This document shows, piece by piece, positions 20,801 to 27,473 of a DNA stretch of 64,000 nt. Origin of the DNA: Mitsuokella sp047974105 (GTDB lineage Bacteria; Bacillota; Negativicutes; Selenomonadales; Selenomonadaceae); contig NZ_JBHYRS010000002.1 in assembly GCF_047974105.1 (NCBI RefSeq), forward strand, positions 62,001 through 126,000. Reading direction: 5' to 3'. Position numbers and translations under genes: made by a program. Numbering within the stretch: the first letter of the stretch is position 1; each line of letters opens with the position of its first letter. Under the pieces are notes generated by a model. The model was not told where the DNA came from and did no database searches. It saw only the letters and a list, made by a program, of their open reading frames with translations.

Positions 20801-22138
20801 ATCGTCTTTGCTGGCACGGCTGAGGCAGCTGACAATCTGACTGCCGAGACACAGCAGGGCGATATCACCTTCCAGGGCAGTGTACAGAGCGGTCAGGATT
20901 TGACTGCCAAGACAGCAGAAAAAGGCAATATCACCTTCCAGGGCAATGCGCAGAGCGGTCAGGACCTGATTGCCAGGACGGCCGAAGAAGGCAGCATTAC
21001 CTTTGACGGTGCGGTAAGTGCCGGCCGTGACCTCGTGGCCGATGCGGAAAAGACTGGCTCCATCACGCTGCGCCGCGATGCTGCAGCAGGCCGCAATGTT
21101 GACTTCCATACGAATGACGGCAATATCCTCTTTGCAGGCAGCGATACAGGCAAGACAGAAGATATCCATCTGACGGCAGAGCAGGGCGATGTGAACATCC
21201 AGGTAACAGGTACAGGCGCCATCAAAGACGAACACACTGCCAGCAATGGCGACCGCGGTTTTGTCAACGCGACAAATGGCAATGTCAAAATCAAGCATGA
21301 AGGCACGGGCGATGTCGATCTCTACGGCCTCTATGCGAAAAAGGACGCTGCTGTCGAGCTCAAGAACGGCAGTCTCTACCTCGATAACATCGATGGCAAT
21401 CTCGTGGCCATGTTTGTCCGCAATCCGTCTAAGACAATGGATGTCAAGCACGTCACGGCCGGTACGGAAATTGCCGTTTCGGGCTCGGACCTCGGTATCG
21501 ACGATATCATGCAAAGGGAAGGCTCTGACGGCGTGCTGACCATTACGCCAAACGGTGCGCGCGATGATATGCCGATTGAGAACCTGCGCATTGGTGATAT
21601 CAAGAGCACAGGCGGCATCCGCTTCAACCATCTCTGGCTTAGAAATGGCAGTGTCAAAGTCAGCAAAGGCAAATTCCTGATCGACAAGCTGTATGTCCTG
21701 GATAAGGCCACGTTCAGCAATGGCGTCATGACGACGAATGTCTTCGGCACGGCACCTGTTTACGATAAAGCCGTCACGAGTGCGTATTGGGTCAATACGC
21801 GTCTCAATCGGCCGCAGGATGCCCTGCAGAACTGGCTGAGTTCCGCGCCTGACGCGGGCCGCTGGATGTTCCTGCGGTTCTACGGACAGGGAGATACGCA
21901 GCTTAGCAATGGCAATCTGCTTGACCTTGCCGACCACTACCATGTCTACCGTGAACGCTACACGGAAACCGACTGGATGCGCATGCTGCTGGATTCGGAC
22001 CGTTATGCATTCTACCGCACGTATTATCATCCGGCGCTCTCGTATCACGACCGCTACGACCTTGTTGACCCGTCGGCATACATTTTTGCAGGGACAAAGA
22101 ATATGACGCCGGCTGTCACGGTTGAGAGTGAAGCCTGA
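14768..22138 (+). CDS. Giant TpsA filamentous adhesin, C-terminal part (after frameshift)
   Basis: About 2,456 codons continuing the adhesin in another frame; the GTG at 14768 is only the first possible start and has no ribosome-binding site. The frame has been open since 14687, so the shift lies between there and 14822. Reading GTGTG at 14766-14770 as a single GTG joins VPVQGLTV to PDIVASGG smoothly and gives one protein of about 5,991 residues. The region contains non-repetitive domains (nt about 15350-16500), a helical KQKQAADVAEYK-type segment (17220-17480), two 102-residue tandem units (19100-19711) and a run of short, regular DGDVTVDG-like beta-helix rungs (about 19960-21130). A distinct, aromatic-rich C-terminal domain starts near 21780 (NRPQDALQNWL ... 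DPSAYIFAG). Whether the break is real or a sequencing error cannot be told from sequence. Confidence 0.8.
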   Translation: MPDIVASGGNITVEAGSLKGAGTLKAQGSPEVTVENHTNLYMKVGDVKAVNPGGEIHYNGQSLAKDAAAVIKSGNQDKAAAVNLMVSTDAATSAGGTVTIKSDYGTAAIKAKIDEVDADNNPTGKKVDAELVPKADIEINGNVEAENGVVTVEDKNYNILLQGEGSRTAEVNGKEIHLTAGKSISQGFTQGIVNIGGNPEELYKDKYFNSEVNEFNNAYGYENTSRVHREDRTHDDVLNGSGSRIAGDNIYINASDINVNGLIQSGYGKYEVTIDSGVTPKVQRLQHTWRLLGGRDLSDNVVTTGTYYLVQKGGKVLQTDGTYKYQPDVYYNPSTQKLVIPDIDAHGGKIYLNGRISSTGNGKIVALDGAYDISVTNNTNTALQVGKLISNKSDGLISIADSAKNQVTEYTRGSTVVKDLTKWDKTTGDWKVLSKSGASSVYNPQQNLRYNWTSGQKVTTKKHYKHDHKAGLWGAVTTLNETELAKYEQEITPQDMGHNTFTNDNGVYIDTSSLTNKDKQYVFVYDNVVLNNDRTQPVVTKRWKTGFLGWFHWERTEWDTNTGTAQQYVGSVKADHGINIGFLGNQNGNSAINVTSKSGVTLAGKIQSSQSGTGSTIAITSQEGAINQNGGLLKGDNVKLSAKNGLTNIAVESLGDTVQLDAVNTGSGNMNITVDGAYGKAGHVNLVQAKNANGDVSLTVLGNLTQSGTAAAVEGNRIDLVSRQGSIGTDAAALKVKTPDIADDALNPLSSSVNVTAKSNIHVAEDSDLRVGTIKSTEGDVKLTATGSIIDALPSGDTIDRGNTAALVQGWKDLGLIEGDGQYKQKQAADVAEYKAGVQSEMEQYLKLKTAYENNEKAAKNDANYQALKERYGDYTSADDYLAGSETAKNHLAELQKAGAGWSENELLYAISDAIVNKQQGSTDTELKQANISGRNITLQAKNVGSDKAAEDVLVKDITTDARLDDLKKVVNANVSDVGYTANDKGEKVFRIYGKVPVGIEAKGELNVQSDGNIYVAGRTSGENKDTVLKLGKVTTNTGDIRVLGKAGVTNSLTDGSVNLKGKDLILEGGSADIGTVDKKIAVDLTGSLSALTDGSMYMSSVGTNNLQLTGLYAGKDMVLDSKKDIIMSPSASEQAYLNAGRLLDLKAEGGIGAKDSAIRILGNGAAVNAEAKNGDIYLAGKNKAGETEGLLLLGSLKTVPGHTVSVTSETSLSLGQDDEASPIDSQVTADTVNLSSDRDIDLVKGSLKAAKAMGLKAGGHISQTAAHNIAAPTASLDAQSGIDLNSGAELDNNKVFNDFQTVSVKNGSDQSDVTLGNGGSKDLTVSFLNNTQAKNVAVRNYKNGAGNNMTVNGPLTATEGISLVNDEGDLKTTGVLTVGSGRLHEDAVGAVENEDILTGEKIVMNSTAGILNKKSLISDNQVELTAVNDIVNQGIVQAGTYVNMTSNTGSITNAGSVEAKNGGVTMNAKTDLHNEDTVKAAQDVSLQSGTSMTNGGAVTANQDITMNAGTTLTNSDLAATTGKVDLTSAEAMQNKGSVTAGTTVGMTSTNDSITNEGAVEAKGTDVTMNAHTDLHNADTVKAAQDVSLTSGQAMANDKAVTAVRDITMNAGTTLNNGGDLTSTNGAISLTAQKGLQQSGNAMAGSSITMENQQDGDLVVTGDVQSGTATIIKNNNGAITVGTQDKKGSVTAGTTASLKTANGPVTVYGDVEGKKGAIVKTGQTGNIDIEGSLKASESGDAEALAKDGSIKVNGQVEAANGNAKIQTEKGTVSVAGAMTASDDVMAQSHDGDVTVDGTMTAGHDLIAKSSKGDVLVKGQMDAGNDATAQSDNGNVTVEGQMKANNNLLAQSTNGDATIKGGLISGKATKASAANGSVHIDGDVQSGTSAEITAQDGNVGITGQVTGNTSVLAQAANGDVTIGGSVTGGTSVTAQATEGNVSIDGSVESKTGDTVLSATDSRKLDEKGNVSVKGSLKAAADALLKAENGDIKVGGQATAGKNLHAAVSGSGNIVFAGTAEAADNLTAETQQGDITFQGSVQSGQDLTAKTAEKGNITFQGNAQSGQDLIARTAEEGSITFDGAVSAGRDLVADAEKTGSITLRRDAAAGRNVDFHTNDGNILFAGSDTGKTEDIHLTAEQGDVNIQVTGTGAIKDEHTASNGDRGFVNATNGNVKIKHEGTGDVDLYGLYAKKDAAVELKNGSLYLDNIDGNLVAMFVRNPSKTMDVKHVTAGTEIAVSGSDLGIDDIMQREGSDGVLTITPNGARDDMPIENLRIGDIKSTGGIRFNHLWLRNGSVKVSKGKFLIDKLYVLDKATFSNGVMTTNVFGTAPVYDKAVTSAYWVNTRLNRPQDALQNWLSSAPDAGRWMFLRFYGQGDTQLSNGNLLDLADHYHVYRERYTETDWMRMLLDSDRYAFYRTYYHPALSYHDRYDLVDPSAYIFAGTKNMTPAVTVESEA
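19100..19711 (+). repeat. Tandem 306-bp repeat inside the adhesin gene
   Basis: Two direct units, 19100-19405 and 19406-19711, each encode about 102 residues. Shared landmarks include SITN-G-VEAK, VTMNA-TDLHN, DTVKAAQDVSL and DITMNAGTTL, spaced exactly 306 bases apart. The units have diverged, so the duplication is not recent. Confidence 0.7.
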
Positions 22139-22177
22139 AAATAAGAGCAGGATGTTATAGGAGAAAAGGAGTATTCT

Positions 22178-22609
22178 ATGAACAAAAAAGCAGAAGCATT
22201 CAAAGCCTATGTGGAAGAAAAGCATCCGCATGCATTCCAGCTTGAGGAAATCCCGGACGATGCCTATGAGACGGCCGTTTTTCGCTCCTTTGCAGAAATT
22301 AGCGGCAGCCGCCTGCCGGTAGCTGTCATCCTCGATACGAGCATCTATGCGATGATTCGCATTCTCATAGTACCGCATGCTGTACATGAAGGAAAGCGTG
22401 AGGAACTGTTAGAACAGCTCAACGCGTACAACAAGAAGTACAAGACGTGCAAGTATTATCTTGACGATGAAGAAAATATCGTACTCGATACCTGCATTCT
22501 CTGCGGTGAAGACACGGTGGACGGCGATCTCGTCTACACGATGTTCAGTGTTTTGCTGAAAGAGCTTGAGGAAGATTATCCGGAGCTTATGAAGCTTGTC
22601 TGGGCGTGA
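22178..22609 (+). CDS. Small YbjN/type III chaperone-fold-like protein
   Basis: A 143-residue acidic cytosolic protein with no signal peptide or membrane segment. The pattern (N-terminal helix, strand-rich middle VAVILDTSIYAMIRILI, then a long helix LLEQLNAYNKKYKTCKYYLDD and a C-terminal helix ending EEDYPELMKLVW) is typical of the YbjN/CesT chaperone-like fold. It lies 39 nt after the giant adhesin stop with no terminator between, behind a GGAGAAAAGGAG ribosome-binding site, so it is probably co-transcribed. By position it could assist or regulate the adhesin system; that is inference. Translation coupling is unlikely given the distance. The family assignment is by eye and moderate. Confidence 0.6.
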   Translation: MNKKAEAFKAYVEEKHPHAFQLEEIPDDAYETAVFRSFAEISGSRLPVAVILDTSIYAMIRILIVPHAVHEGKREELLEQLNAYNKKYKTCKYYLDDEENIVLDTCILCGEDTVDGDLVYTMFSVLLKELEEDYPELMKLVWA

Positions 22610-22653
22610 GTGACAAATCGATAGAATCGACCCTATATAATAGTAAGAAATGA

Positions 22654-22705
22654 AAAAAGCCAGCTTTCGGAATCTGTTCATGCAGAATCCAGAAGCTGGC
22701 TTTTT
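22654..22705. terminator. Bidirectional terminator
   Basis: A 13-bp perfect stem, AAAAAGCCAGCTT at 22654-22666 with its complement at 22693-22705, gives T runs on both strands. It separates the convergent adhesin operon (+) and radical SAM gene (-). Confidence 0.85.
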
Positions 22706-22715
22706 GTTGAATTGC

Positions 22716-24143
22716 TCAATTGCTGAGCGATTCTTCGGCTTCTTTTTCATTTTTTTCCTGAGCCTTTTTCTCTTCAATCTCATCCCAGAGTTTGTCGGCC
22801 TCAGGCTGCCATGCTTTGGCGTAGGCCTGGCACTTTGCGCAGAGGTGCAGGGCCGATTCCGGCGACTGGAGGTCTGTCGATTTGGCACCGCTCTTTGCGA
22901 CCATAGCAGCAAGAAACTGCGGGTTTTCGAGCATCGGGCAGGGGCGCAGATGGTTCGTGTTGAACGGCTGTTTCTGCTGATATTCGCGGAAAAGCGGCTG
23001 CTGCAGGCATTCGAGCAGGCTCTTGTCCTTGATGTTGGCACTCGAATAGTGGATGAAGACACACGGCTCGACATCGCCGTTCGGGTTGATGTGGCAGTAT
23101 TCGCGCGCACCGGCTACGCAGCCATCGATGAACTGGCCGTCGTTCTGGAAGTCCATGGCAAAAATTGGTTTGCCGCCCTTGACGCTGCGGATTTCGCGGA
23201 CGCGGTGCACCATGTAGGCGCGCTGTTCCGGCGTCGGCAGCAGGTCGAGCGAGGCGTCATTGCCAACGGGCATGTAGTGGAAGTACCAGGTGAACCAGGC
23301 ACCTTTGTCGATGAGCATGTCAAGGAATTTATCCGACGTGACGGTGGCGATGTTCTTGCTCGTATAGCAGATGGACGTGCCGAAGACGATGCCGTGTTCG
23401 CGCAAGAGGTCCATGGCGTGCATGACTTTGTCGAAGTCGCCCTTGCCGCGGCGGCTGTCGTTGACTTCGCGGAAGCCCTCGATACTGATGGAGAAACTCA
23501 GGTTGCCGACTTCCGTGACCTCTTTGCAGAAATCTTCATCAATCAAGGTGCCGTTCGTGAAGGCGTGGAACTCGCAGTCCGGATGCTCGCGGCAGAGGCG
23601 GATGATATCATGCTTGCGTACGAGCGGTTCGCCGCCCGTCATCAGGTAGAAGTGGCAGCCGAGCTCTTTGCCTTCCGTGACAATTTTATTCATCGTATCG
23701 TACGAAAGGTTCAGCGTATGGCCGTATTCTGCAGCCCAGCAGCCGACACAGTGCATATTGCAGGCACTCGTCGGGTCGAACAGGATGGCCCACGGAATAT
23801 TGCAGTGGTATTTTTCCTTGGCAGCGTTGCGGGCGCGCAGACCGTAGAAGCCCGACTCAAAGCCGAGGTCCATGACGGCCGTTTTGACAATGTTCGGATT
23901 GAGCGTATCCAAAGCCTGGTTGACAAAATGCATCCACTTGCCGTCCTCTGCAATCAGGCGGCGTGCGTCTTCAAACGATTCTTTCTCAAAAAGGTCACCA
24001 AACAAATGCTCAAGCAGATAAGAAAGACGCGTCAACGTTTTTTTGCGGTCCTCTGGATCATGTTCCGTCATGATGTGGTCGACAAGGGCCTCAACCTCTT
24101 TCCTCGCGAGGCTGTGAACGATGTGATTTGTTACCTTAGTCAT
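22716..24143 (-). CDS. Radical SAM/SPASM-like protein of unknown substrate
   Basis: A 475-residue cytosolic radical SAM enzyme. The [4Fe-4S] cluster motif CNMHCVGC is C128, C132 and C135, and the SAM-binding glycine motif MTGGEPL follows. A helical region of about 120 residues precedes the core. The C-terminus carries further cysteines (DGCVAGAREYC, VEPCVF, RPCPM, LCAKC) consistent with a SPASM-type auxiliary cluster domain. It ends in a charged Glu/Lys tail. A GTG at 24146 is an alternative start and sits seven bases from AAGGAG; the ATG at 24143 is ten bases away. Upstream on the minus strand, TTGACT-N17-GTTATA (24238-24266) is a weak promoter candidate. It is monocistronic. SPASM members modify peptides or proteins, but no precursor peptide gene is next to it, so the substrate is unknown. 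Confidence 0.8.
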   Translation of the reverse strand: MTKVTNHIVHSLARKEVEALVDHIMTEHDPEDRKKTLTRLSYLLEHLFGDLFEKESFEDARRLIAEDGKWMHFVNQALDTLNPNIVKTAVMDLGFESGFYGLRARNAAKEKYHCNIPWAILFDPTSACNMHCVGCWAAEYGHTLNLSYDTMNKIVTEGKELGCHFYLMTGGEPLVRKHDIIRLCREHPDCEFHAFTNGTLIDEDFCKEVTEVGNLSFSISIEGFREVNDSRRGKGDFDKVMHAMDLLREHGIVFGTSICYTSKNIATVTSDKFLDMLIDKGAWFTWYFHYMPVGNDASLDLLPTPEQRAYMVHRVREIRSVKGGKPIFAMDFQNDGQFIDGCVAGAREYCHINPNGDVEPCVFIHYSSANIKDKSLLECLQQPLFREYQQKQPFNTNHLRPCPMLENPQFLAAMVAKSGAKSTDLQSPESALHLCAKCQAYAKAWQPEADKLWDEIEEKKAQEKNEKEAEESLSN

Positions 24144-24298
24144 CACCAGTCAACTCCTTACACGCAAAACAGATAAAATCAAAGCTTTGCGAAAGAAGCG
24201 AAGGGGAAGCAGCGCTGTTTCTTGTTCGTTTTTTTCGTATAACTATATTATACTCCGATTAGTCAAAAAGTCGATGGTAAAAAGTCAAAAAATTAAAA

Positions 24299-24339
24299 TT
24301 TTGGAGCCCTGCACAAATCTTTTGTACAAAACTCCAAAA
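24299..24339 (-). terminator. Weak terminator-like hairpin after the hxlR-type gene
   Basis: TTTTGGAG (24299-24306) pairs with CTCCAAAA (24332-24339) across a 25-nt loop; the minus strand continues into T-rich sequence. It could end the hxlR-type transcript. The rest of 24147-24408 is AT-rich and shows no gene. Confidence 0.35.
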
Positions 24340-24408
24340 CAGAAAGATTATCAATTTTATTGTCTTTATCTTTATAATCAAGCGAGCGTCCGTGTCAATC
24401 CCTGTCCA

Positions 24409-24759
24409 TTAGTGACGGTTGGCATGCAGATAGTCGATGTAGGCATTGCCCCAGTCGCGGATGCTGGCGAGGACGGGGGCGAATCGCTGCCCAATTTCTG
24501 TCAGGCTGTACTCGACGCGCGGCGGGACTTCGGGATAGACCGTACGGCTCACGATGCCCTCGCGTTCGAGGTATTTGAGCTGGGATGACAGCGTGGCGTG
24601 CGTGATCTGCAGCTCGCGTTCGAGTTCATTGAAGCGGCGCGTGCCCTGACTGAGTTCATGCAGTACGAGGATGGCCCATTTGCCCTGCAGGATTTTCTGC
24701 GAGGTTACAAAGGGGCAGACGCCAAAGAGCTCTTTTGTCTGTGTTGCCTGTTTTGTCAT
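24409..24759 (-). CDS. HxlR-family winged-helix transcription regulator
   Basis: A 116-residue HxlR-type regulator, a single winged-helix DNA-binding domain that acts as a dimer. Seen: the conserved LQGKWAILVLHEL helix, RFNELERELQITHATLSSQLKYLEREGIV split over the recognition helix and turn, and the wing ending VEYSLTEIG. An N-terminal cysteine (C15 in GVCPF), common in redox- or electrophile-sensing members, is present. It is transcribed divergently from the extradiol dioxygenase gene, the usual arrangement for a regulator of its neighbour. A perfect palindrome at 24843-24857 in the shared region is the likely binding site. The effector is unknown. Confidence 0.9.
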   Translation of the reverse strand: MTKQATQTKELFGVCPFVTSQKILQGKWAILVLHELSQGTRRFNELERELQITHATLSSQLKYLEREGIVSRTVYPEVPPRVEYSLTEIGQRFAPVLASIRDWGNAYIDYLHANRH

Positions 24760-24842
24760 GATGGTTCCCCCATTATTCTCTCAATGTGCCAGTATCTTGG
24801 ACTTTTGGCTGTTTGCTTGTTCCTGATATTACAGCAATACGC

Positions 24843-24857
24843 AAGTATTTCATACTT
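24843..24857. promoter_or_regulatory. Candidate HxlR operator
   Basis: AAGTAT-TTC-ATACTT is a perfect inverted repeat between the divergent hxlR-type and dioxygenase genes, 20 bp upstream of the dioxygenase -35. A looser relative, AAGTA-N9-TACTT, lies downstream of that promoter at 24921-24939. Confidence 0.5.
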
Positions 24858-24877
24858 AGTCGCGAAAAATATCGTTC

Positions 24878-24906
24878 TTGTCATTATTGTAACGTATCCT
24901 TATAAT
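24878..24906 (+). promoter_or_regulatory. Sigma-A-type promoter of the dioxygenase gene
   Basis: TTGTCA (24878-24883), 17-bp spacer, TATAAT (24901-24906): a near-consensus promoter about 60 nt before the start codon. Confidence 0.75.
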
Positions 24907-24966
24907 ATAGACAAGAGAGTAAGTACAAAAAATATACTTTTATGAAAAATAAAGGGGAGATACGCG

Positions 24967-25743
24967 ATGAAGAGAATGCCAGCGATTTTTGTCGGCCACG
25001 GCAGTCCGATGATTGCCTTAGACCATAATGAACTGACGGAGACATATGGAAAACTAGGTCAGGCCGTTCTGGAAAAATTTGGCCGCCCGAAGGCTATTCT
25101 GATGATTTCGGCGCATTGGTACACGCGCGGCACGCTTGTGCAGAGTGCGGCAAAGCCGCGTCAGGTCTACGATATGTACGGTTTTCCAGAGGAACTCTAT
25201 CAGCTGAAGTATGAGCCTTCGGGCTCGGCAGAGCTTACGAAAGAAGTGCAGAACATTCTCGGCGATGCTGTCGAAGTCGATGACAGCTGGGGCATTGACC
25301 ACGGCACATGGAGCGTGCTCGTCCATATTTTCCCGCAGGCCGACATTCCCGTCGTGCAGCTCTCCGTCAACGGCCTTTTGAGCGACGAAGAGTCGTATGC
25401 CCTCGGCGAAAAGCTCGCCGTGCTGCGCGGCAAAGGCTATCTCGTCATGGGCAGCGGCAATGTCGTGCACAATCTGCGCGAAGTCGAGTGGGAAAATCCC
25501 CAGGGCTCGGCTGCTGCGGACCGCTTTGACGCGTATATCAAAGAGGCCGTCGAAAAACGCGATGATGAGAAAGTCATTTTCTATCATCAGCATCCCGACG
25601 CTTCGTACGCCGCGCCGACGCCCGACCATTATCTGCCGCTCCTCTATATCCTGGGGGCGAGCAGGGGCGAAAAGCCGTACGTATTCAACAACGTGCGCAA
25701 TCTCGGCTCGATGGCCCTGACAGGCTATGCCTTTGGGCTTTGA
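24967..25743 (+). CDS. ygiD: 4,5-DOPA dioxygenase extradiol / LigB-family protein (YgiD-like)
   Basis: A 258-residue class III extradiol dioxygenase-type protein, cytosolic, of normal length for YgiD. Metal-binding histidines are visible in the expected motifs: H11 (GHGSP), H50 (SAHW), H168 (NVVHN) and H221 (DHYLPLL), plus the IDHGTW motif near residue 107. YgiD-type enzymes open catechol rings such as DOPA in vitro, and the physiological substrate is usually unknown. The start ATG has AGGGGAGA upstream. It has its own promoter and a terminator at 25769-25808 and faces an HxlR-type regulator, so it is probably induced by an aromatic or reactive compound. Confidence 0.88.
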   Translation: MKRMPAIFVGHGSPMIALDHNELTETYGKLGQAVLEKFGRPKAILMISAHWYTRGTLVQSAAKPRQVYDMYGFPEELYQLKYEPSGSAELTKEVQNILGDAVEVDDSWGIDHGTWSVLVHIFPQADIPVVQLSVNGLLSDEESYALGEKLAVLRGKGYLVMGSGNVVHNLREVEWENPQGSAAADRFDAYIKEAVEKRDDEKVIFYHQHPDASYAAPTPDHYLPLLYILGASRGEKPYVFNNVRNLGSMALTGYAFGL

Positions 25744-25768
25744 TATTTTGATACTATGATTTGCTGAA

Positions 25769-25808
25769 GACCCTCGTACGGTGATGTATCGTGCGGGAGT
25801 CTTTTTTT
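25769..25808 (+). terminator. Terminator after the dioxygenase gene
   Basis: A 12-bp stem with one mismatch and two G-T pairs (25769-25780 with 25790-25801), followed by seven T. Confidence 0.75.
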
Positions 25809-25816
25809 GCAGGGAT

Positions 25817-25845
25817 TTGACAATGATACGATATCGTATTATACT
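25817..25845 (+). promoter_or_regulatory. Strong promoter of the esterase-marR operon
   Basis: TTGACA (25817-25822), 17-bp spacer, TATACT (25840-25845). The spacer is almost entirely occupied by a palindromic operator, so a bound repressor would exclude RNA polymerase. Confidence 0.85.
25826..25839. promoter_or_regulatory. Operator 1, probably for the MarR-type regulator
   Basis: ATACGATATCGTAT, a perfect 14-bp palindrome (ATACG-N4-CGTAT) lying between the -35 and -10 elements. Confidence 0.65.
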
Positions 25846-25859
25846 AAAACCCATGAACG

Positions 25860-25873
25860 ATACGTTAGCGTAT
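25860..25873. promoter_or_regulatory. Operator 2, probably for the MarR-type regulator
   Basis: ATACG-TTAG-CGTAT has the same half-sites and spacing as operator 1. It starts about eight bases after the expected transcription start, 34 bp from operator 1. Confidence 0.65.
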
Positions 25874-25917
25874 TATTTCGGATCCTGTAGAGAAAATAAA
25901 AATGAGGTGCATATTGT

Positions 25918-26955
25918 ATGAAGGGAAAAAAGAAATGGATGTCGCGCATGTTTTCGCTGGCTCTGCTCGGCTGCCTGGTGACGGGCGGGCAGGGGTTCGC
26001 GGCACCGGCTCCTGCCGCGAAAGTCAATGTCGACTCGTCCACGGCGAATCTGCCCAATAAAGTACAGAGCGAACGTCTGAAAGTCGACGTCAAGACGCCG
26101 CTGATTAACGAGATTTCGAATGTCGTCTACGAGCAGGTGCCGATGCGCGGCTATCCGAATGTCGCGATGAAGATGGATATTCTGCAGCCAAAAAGCAAGG
26201 AAAAACTGCCGGCCATCGTTTTTGTGACGGGCGGCGGCTTCATCAATGCCAATAAGGATAACGGTCTGCAGCTGCGCATGCATCTTGCCGAGTCCGGCTA
26301 TGTCGTTTCGTCCATCGAATACCGCGTGGCGCCGACGGCGCGTTTCCCGGAGCCCCTCGAAGATGTCAAGGCGTCCATCCGCTACCTCAAGGCCAATGCG
26401 GATAAGTTCGGCATTGACCCCGACCGCGTCGGCATTGTCGGCGGCAGCGCGGGCGGCTACCTCACGGCCATGGCCGGCACGACGAGCGGCACGAAGACAT
26501 TTGACAAGGGGGAGAACCTGGGTGTCGACAGCTCGGTTAAGGCTGCGGTCGACCTCTACGGCCTTTCGGACCTCACGCGCATTGGCGACGACTACGATGA
26601 AAATGTCAGGAAGGCGCATGCGTCGGCCGGGGCGACGGAAGCCCTCTGGGTCAACGGTTCGCCTGTCTTTGGCGGCAAGGACGGCGGCATTCTAGAAAGC
26701 CGCGAAGCTGCGGAAAAGGCCAATCCGATTCACTACATCACGAAGAACAGCGCGCCGATGCTTTTGATGCACGGCACGGCCGATACGGTCGTCTCGCCGA
26801 GTCAGACGGACCTTTTGTTCCAGGCTCTGCAGAAAGAGGGCATTCCGTCGAAGCGCTATCTCGTCGAAGGGGCGGCCCATGGCGGCATTTACTGGAATCA
26901 GCAAGAAGTCCTCGACATCATCACGGACTTTTTTGACGGCTATCTGAAGAAATAA
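25918..26955 (+). CDS. Exported alpha/beta-hydrolase (BD-FAE/HSL-like esterase)
   Basis: A 345-residue exported esterase/lipase-type hydrolase. An N-terminal signal sequence (basic MKGKKKW, hydrophobic core, GFAAPAPA) suggests export; LLGC within it could be read as a lipobox, which would make it a lipoprotein. The hydrolase core shows the oxyanion-hole motif TGGGFIN, the nucleophile S177 in GGSAGGY, the acid D289 in HGTADTVV and the base H321 in AAHGG. This pattern fits the bifunctional feruloyl/acetyl-xylan esterase and hormone-sensitive-lipase-like families. It is the first gene of an operon with marR (11-nt gap), from a promoter with two matching operators. The substrate is unknown; an ester-containing dietary or envelope compound is possible. 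Confidence 0.85.
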   Translation: MKGKKKWMSRMFSLALLGCLVTGGQGFAAPAPAAKVNVDSSTANLPNKVQSERLKVDVKTPLINEISNVVYEQVPMRGYPNVAMKMDILQPKSKEKLPAIVFVTGGGFINANKDNGLQLRMHLAESGYVVSSIEYRVAPTARFPEPLEDVKASIRYLKANADKFGIDPDRVGIVGGSAGGYLTAMAGTTSGTKTFDKGENLGVDSSVKAAVDLYGLSDLTRIGDDYDENVRKAHASAGATEALWVNGSPVFGGKDGGILESREAAEKANPIHYITKNSAPMLLMHGTADTVVSPSQTDLLFQALQKEGIPSKRYLVEGAAHGGIYWNQQEVLDIITDFFDGYLKK

Positions 26956-26966
26956 GGCAGGCACGC

Positions 26967-27389
26967 ATGATTTTAGATAAAATGCTTGGCTACGCCATCT
27001 GCCGCGTGGCCCGCAAAATCCACTACCGCATCGACGAAATGTTTACGGCCTACGGCATCACGGTGGAGCAGTGGAGCGCACTCAAGACCATCGAGGAGCA
27101 CGAGCAGGAGAATTTCTGTCAGAAGGACCTTGCCAAAAAGCTCGAGAAAAATCAAAATACCATCAAGACACTGGTGGCGCATCTGAGCAAAAAGGATTTT
27201 ATCGAACGCTGCCCGGACCCCGATGACAGGCGCAATATGCTGCTGTTTACGACGAAAAAGGGACGGCAGCTCATTGAGGAGCTCTCGGCCCTCGACCAAA
27301 AGGCCAATCTTGAACTGCTGGAGGGACTGAGTGCCCGCGAGCGCGAAGATTTGAAACGGATTCTGGCTAAGCTCGAAAAAAATCTGTAA
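26967..27389 (+). CDS. MarR-family transcription regulator
   Basis: A 140-residue winged-helix MarR regulator. Seen: an N-terminal dimerisation helix, the helix-turn-helix FCQKDLAKKLEKNQNTIKTL, and the wing with the family signature DPDDRRNMLLF, then a C-terminal helix for dimerisation. It begins 11 nt after the esterase stop and ends just before a terminator at 27397-27427, so it is the second gene of a two-gene operon. MarR proteins bind short palindromes and release on ligand binding. The two ATACG-N4-CGTAT sites around the operon promoter are the obvious targets, implying autoregulation (inference). Confidence 0.92.
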   Translation: MILDKMLGYAICRVARKIHYRIDEMFTAYGITVEQWSALKTIEEHEQENFCQKDLAKKLEKNQNTIKTLVAHLSKKDFIERCPDPDDRRNMLLFTTKKGRQLIEELSALDQKANLELLEGLSAREREDLKRILAKLEKNL

Positions 27390-27396
27390 GCAAAAA

Positions 27397-27427
27397 CAGC
27401 TTCGTCAAATGACGGAGCTGCTTTTTT
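27397..27427. terminator. Terminator shared by marR and the convergent reductase gene
   Basis: CAGCTTCGTCA (27397-27407) pairs with TGACGGAGCTG (27410-27420) with one G-T pair. It is flanked by A5 on the left and T6 on the right, so it can work on both strands. Confidence 0.8.
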
Positions 27428-27473
27428 CAGACATGATTTTTCGGATTTTCGTATGTTTCGTATGTTCGGATAT

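Noticed and set aside
19100..21130. CRISPR-like spacing in the adhesin gene repeats
   Set aside because: The repeats are in frame, coding and imperfect, with no spacers or cas genes.
22650..24176. A 508-codon plus-strand frame opposite the radical SAM gene
   Set aside because: It is antisense to a clear radical SAM protein and starts inside a terminator hairpin. No recognisable motifs.
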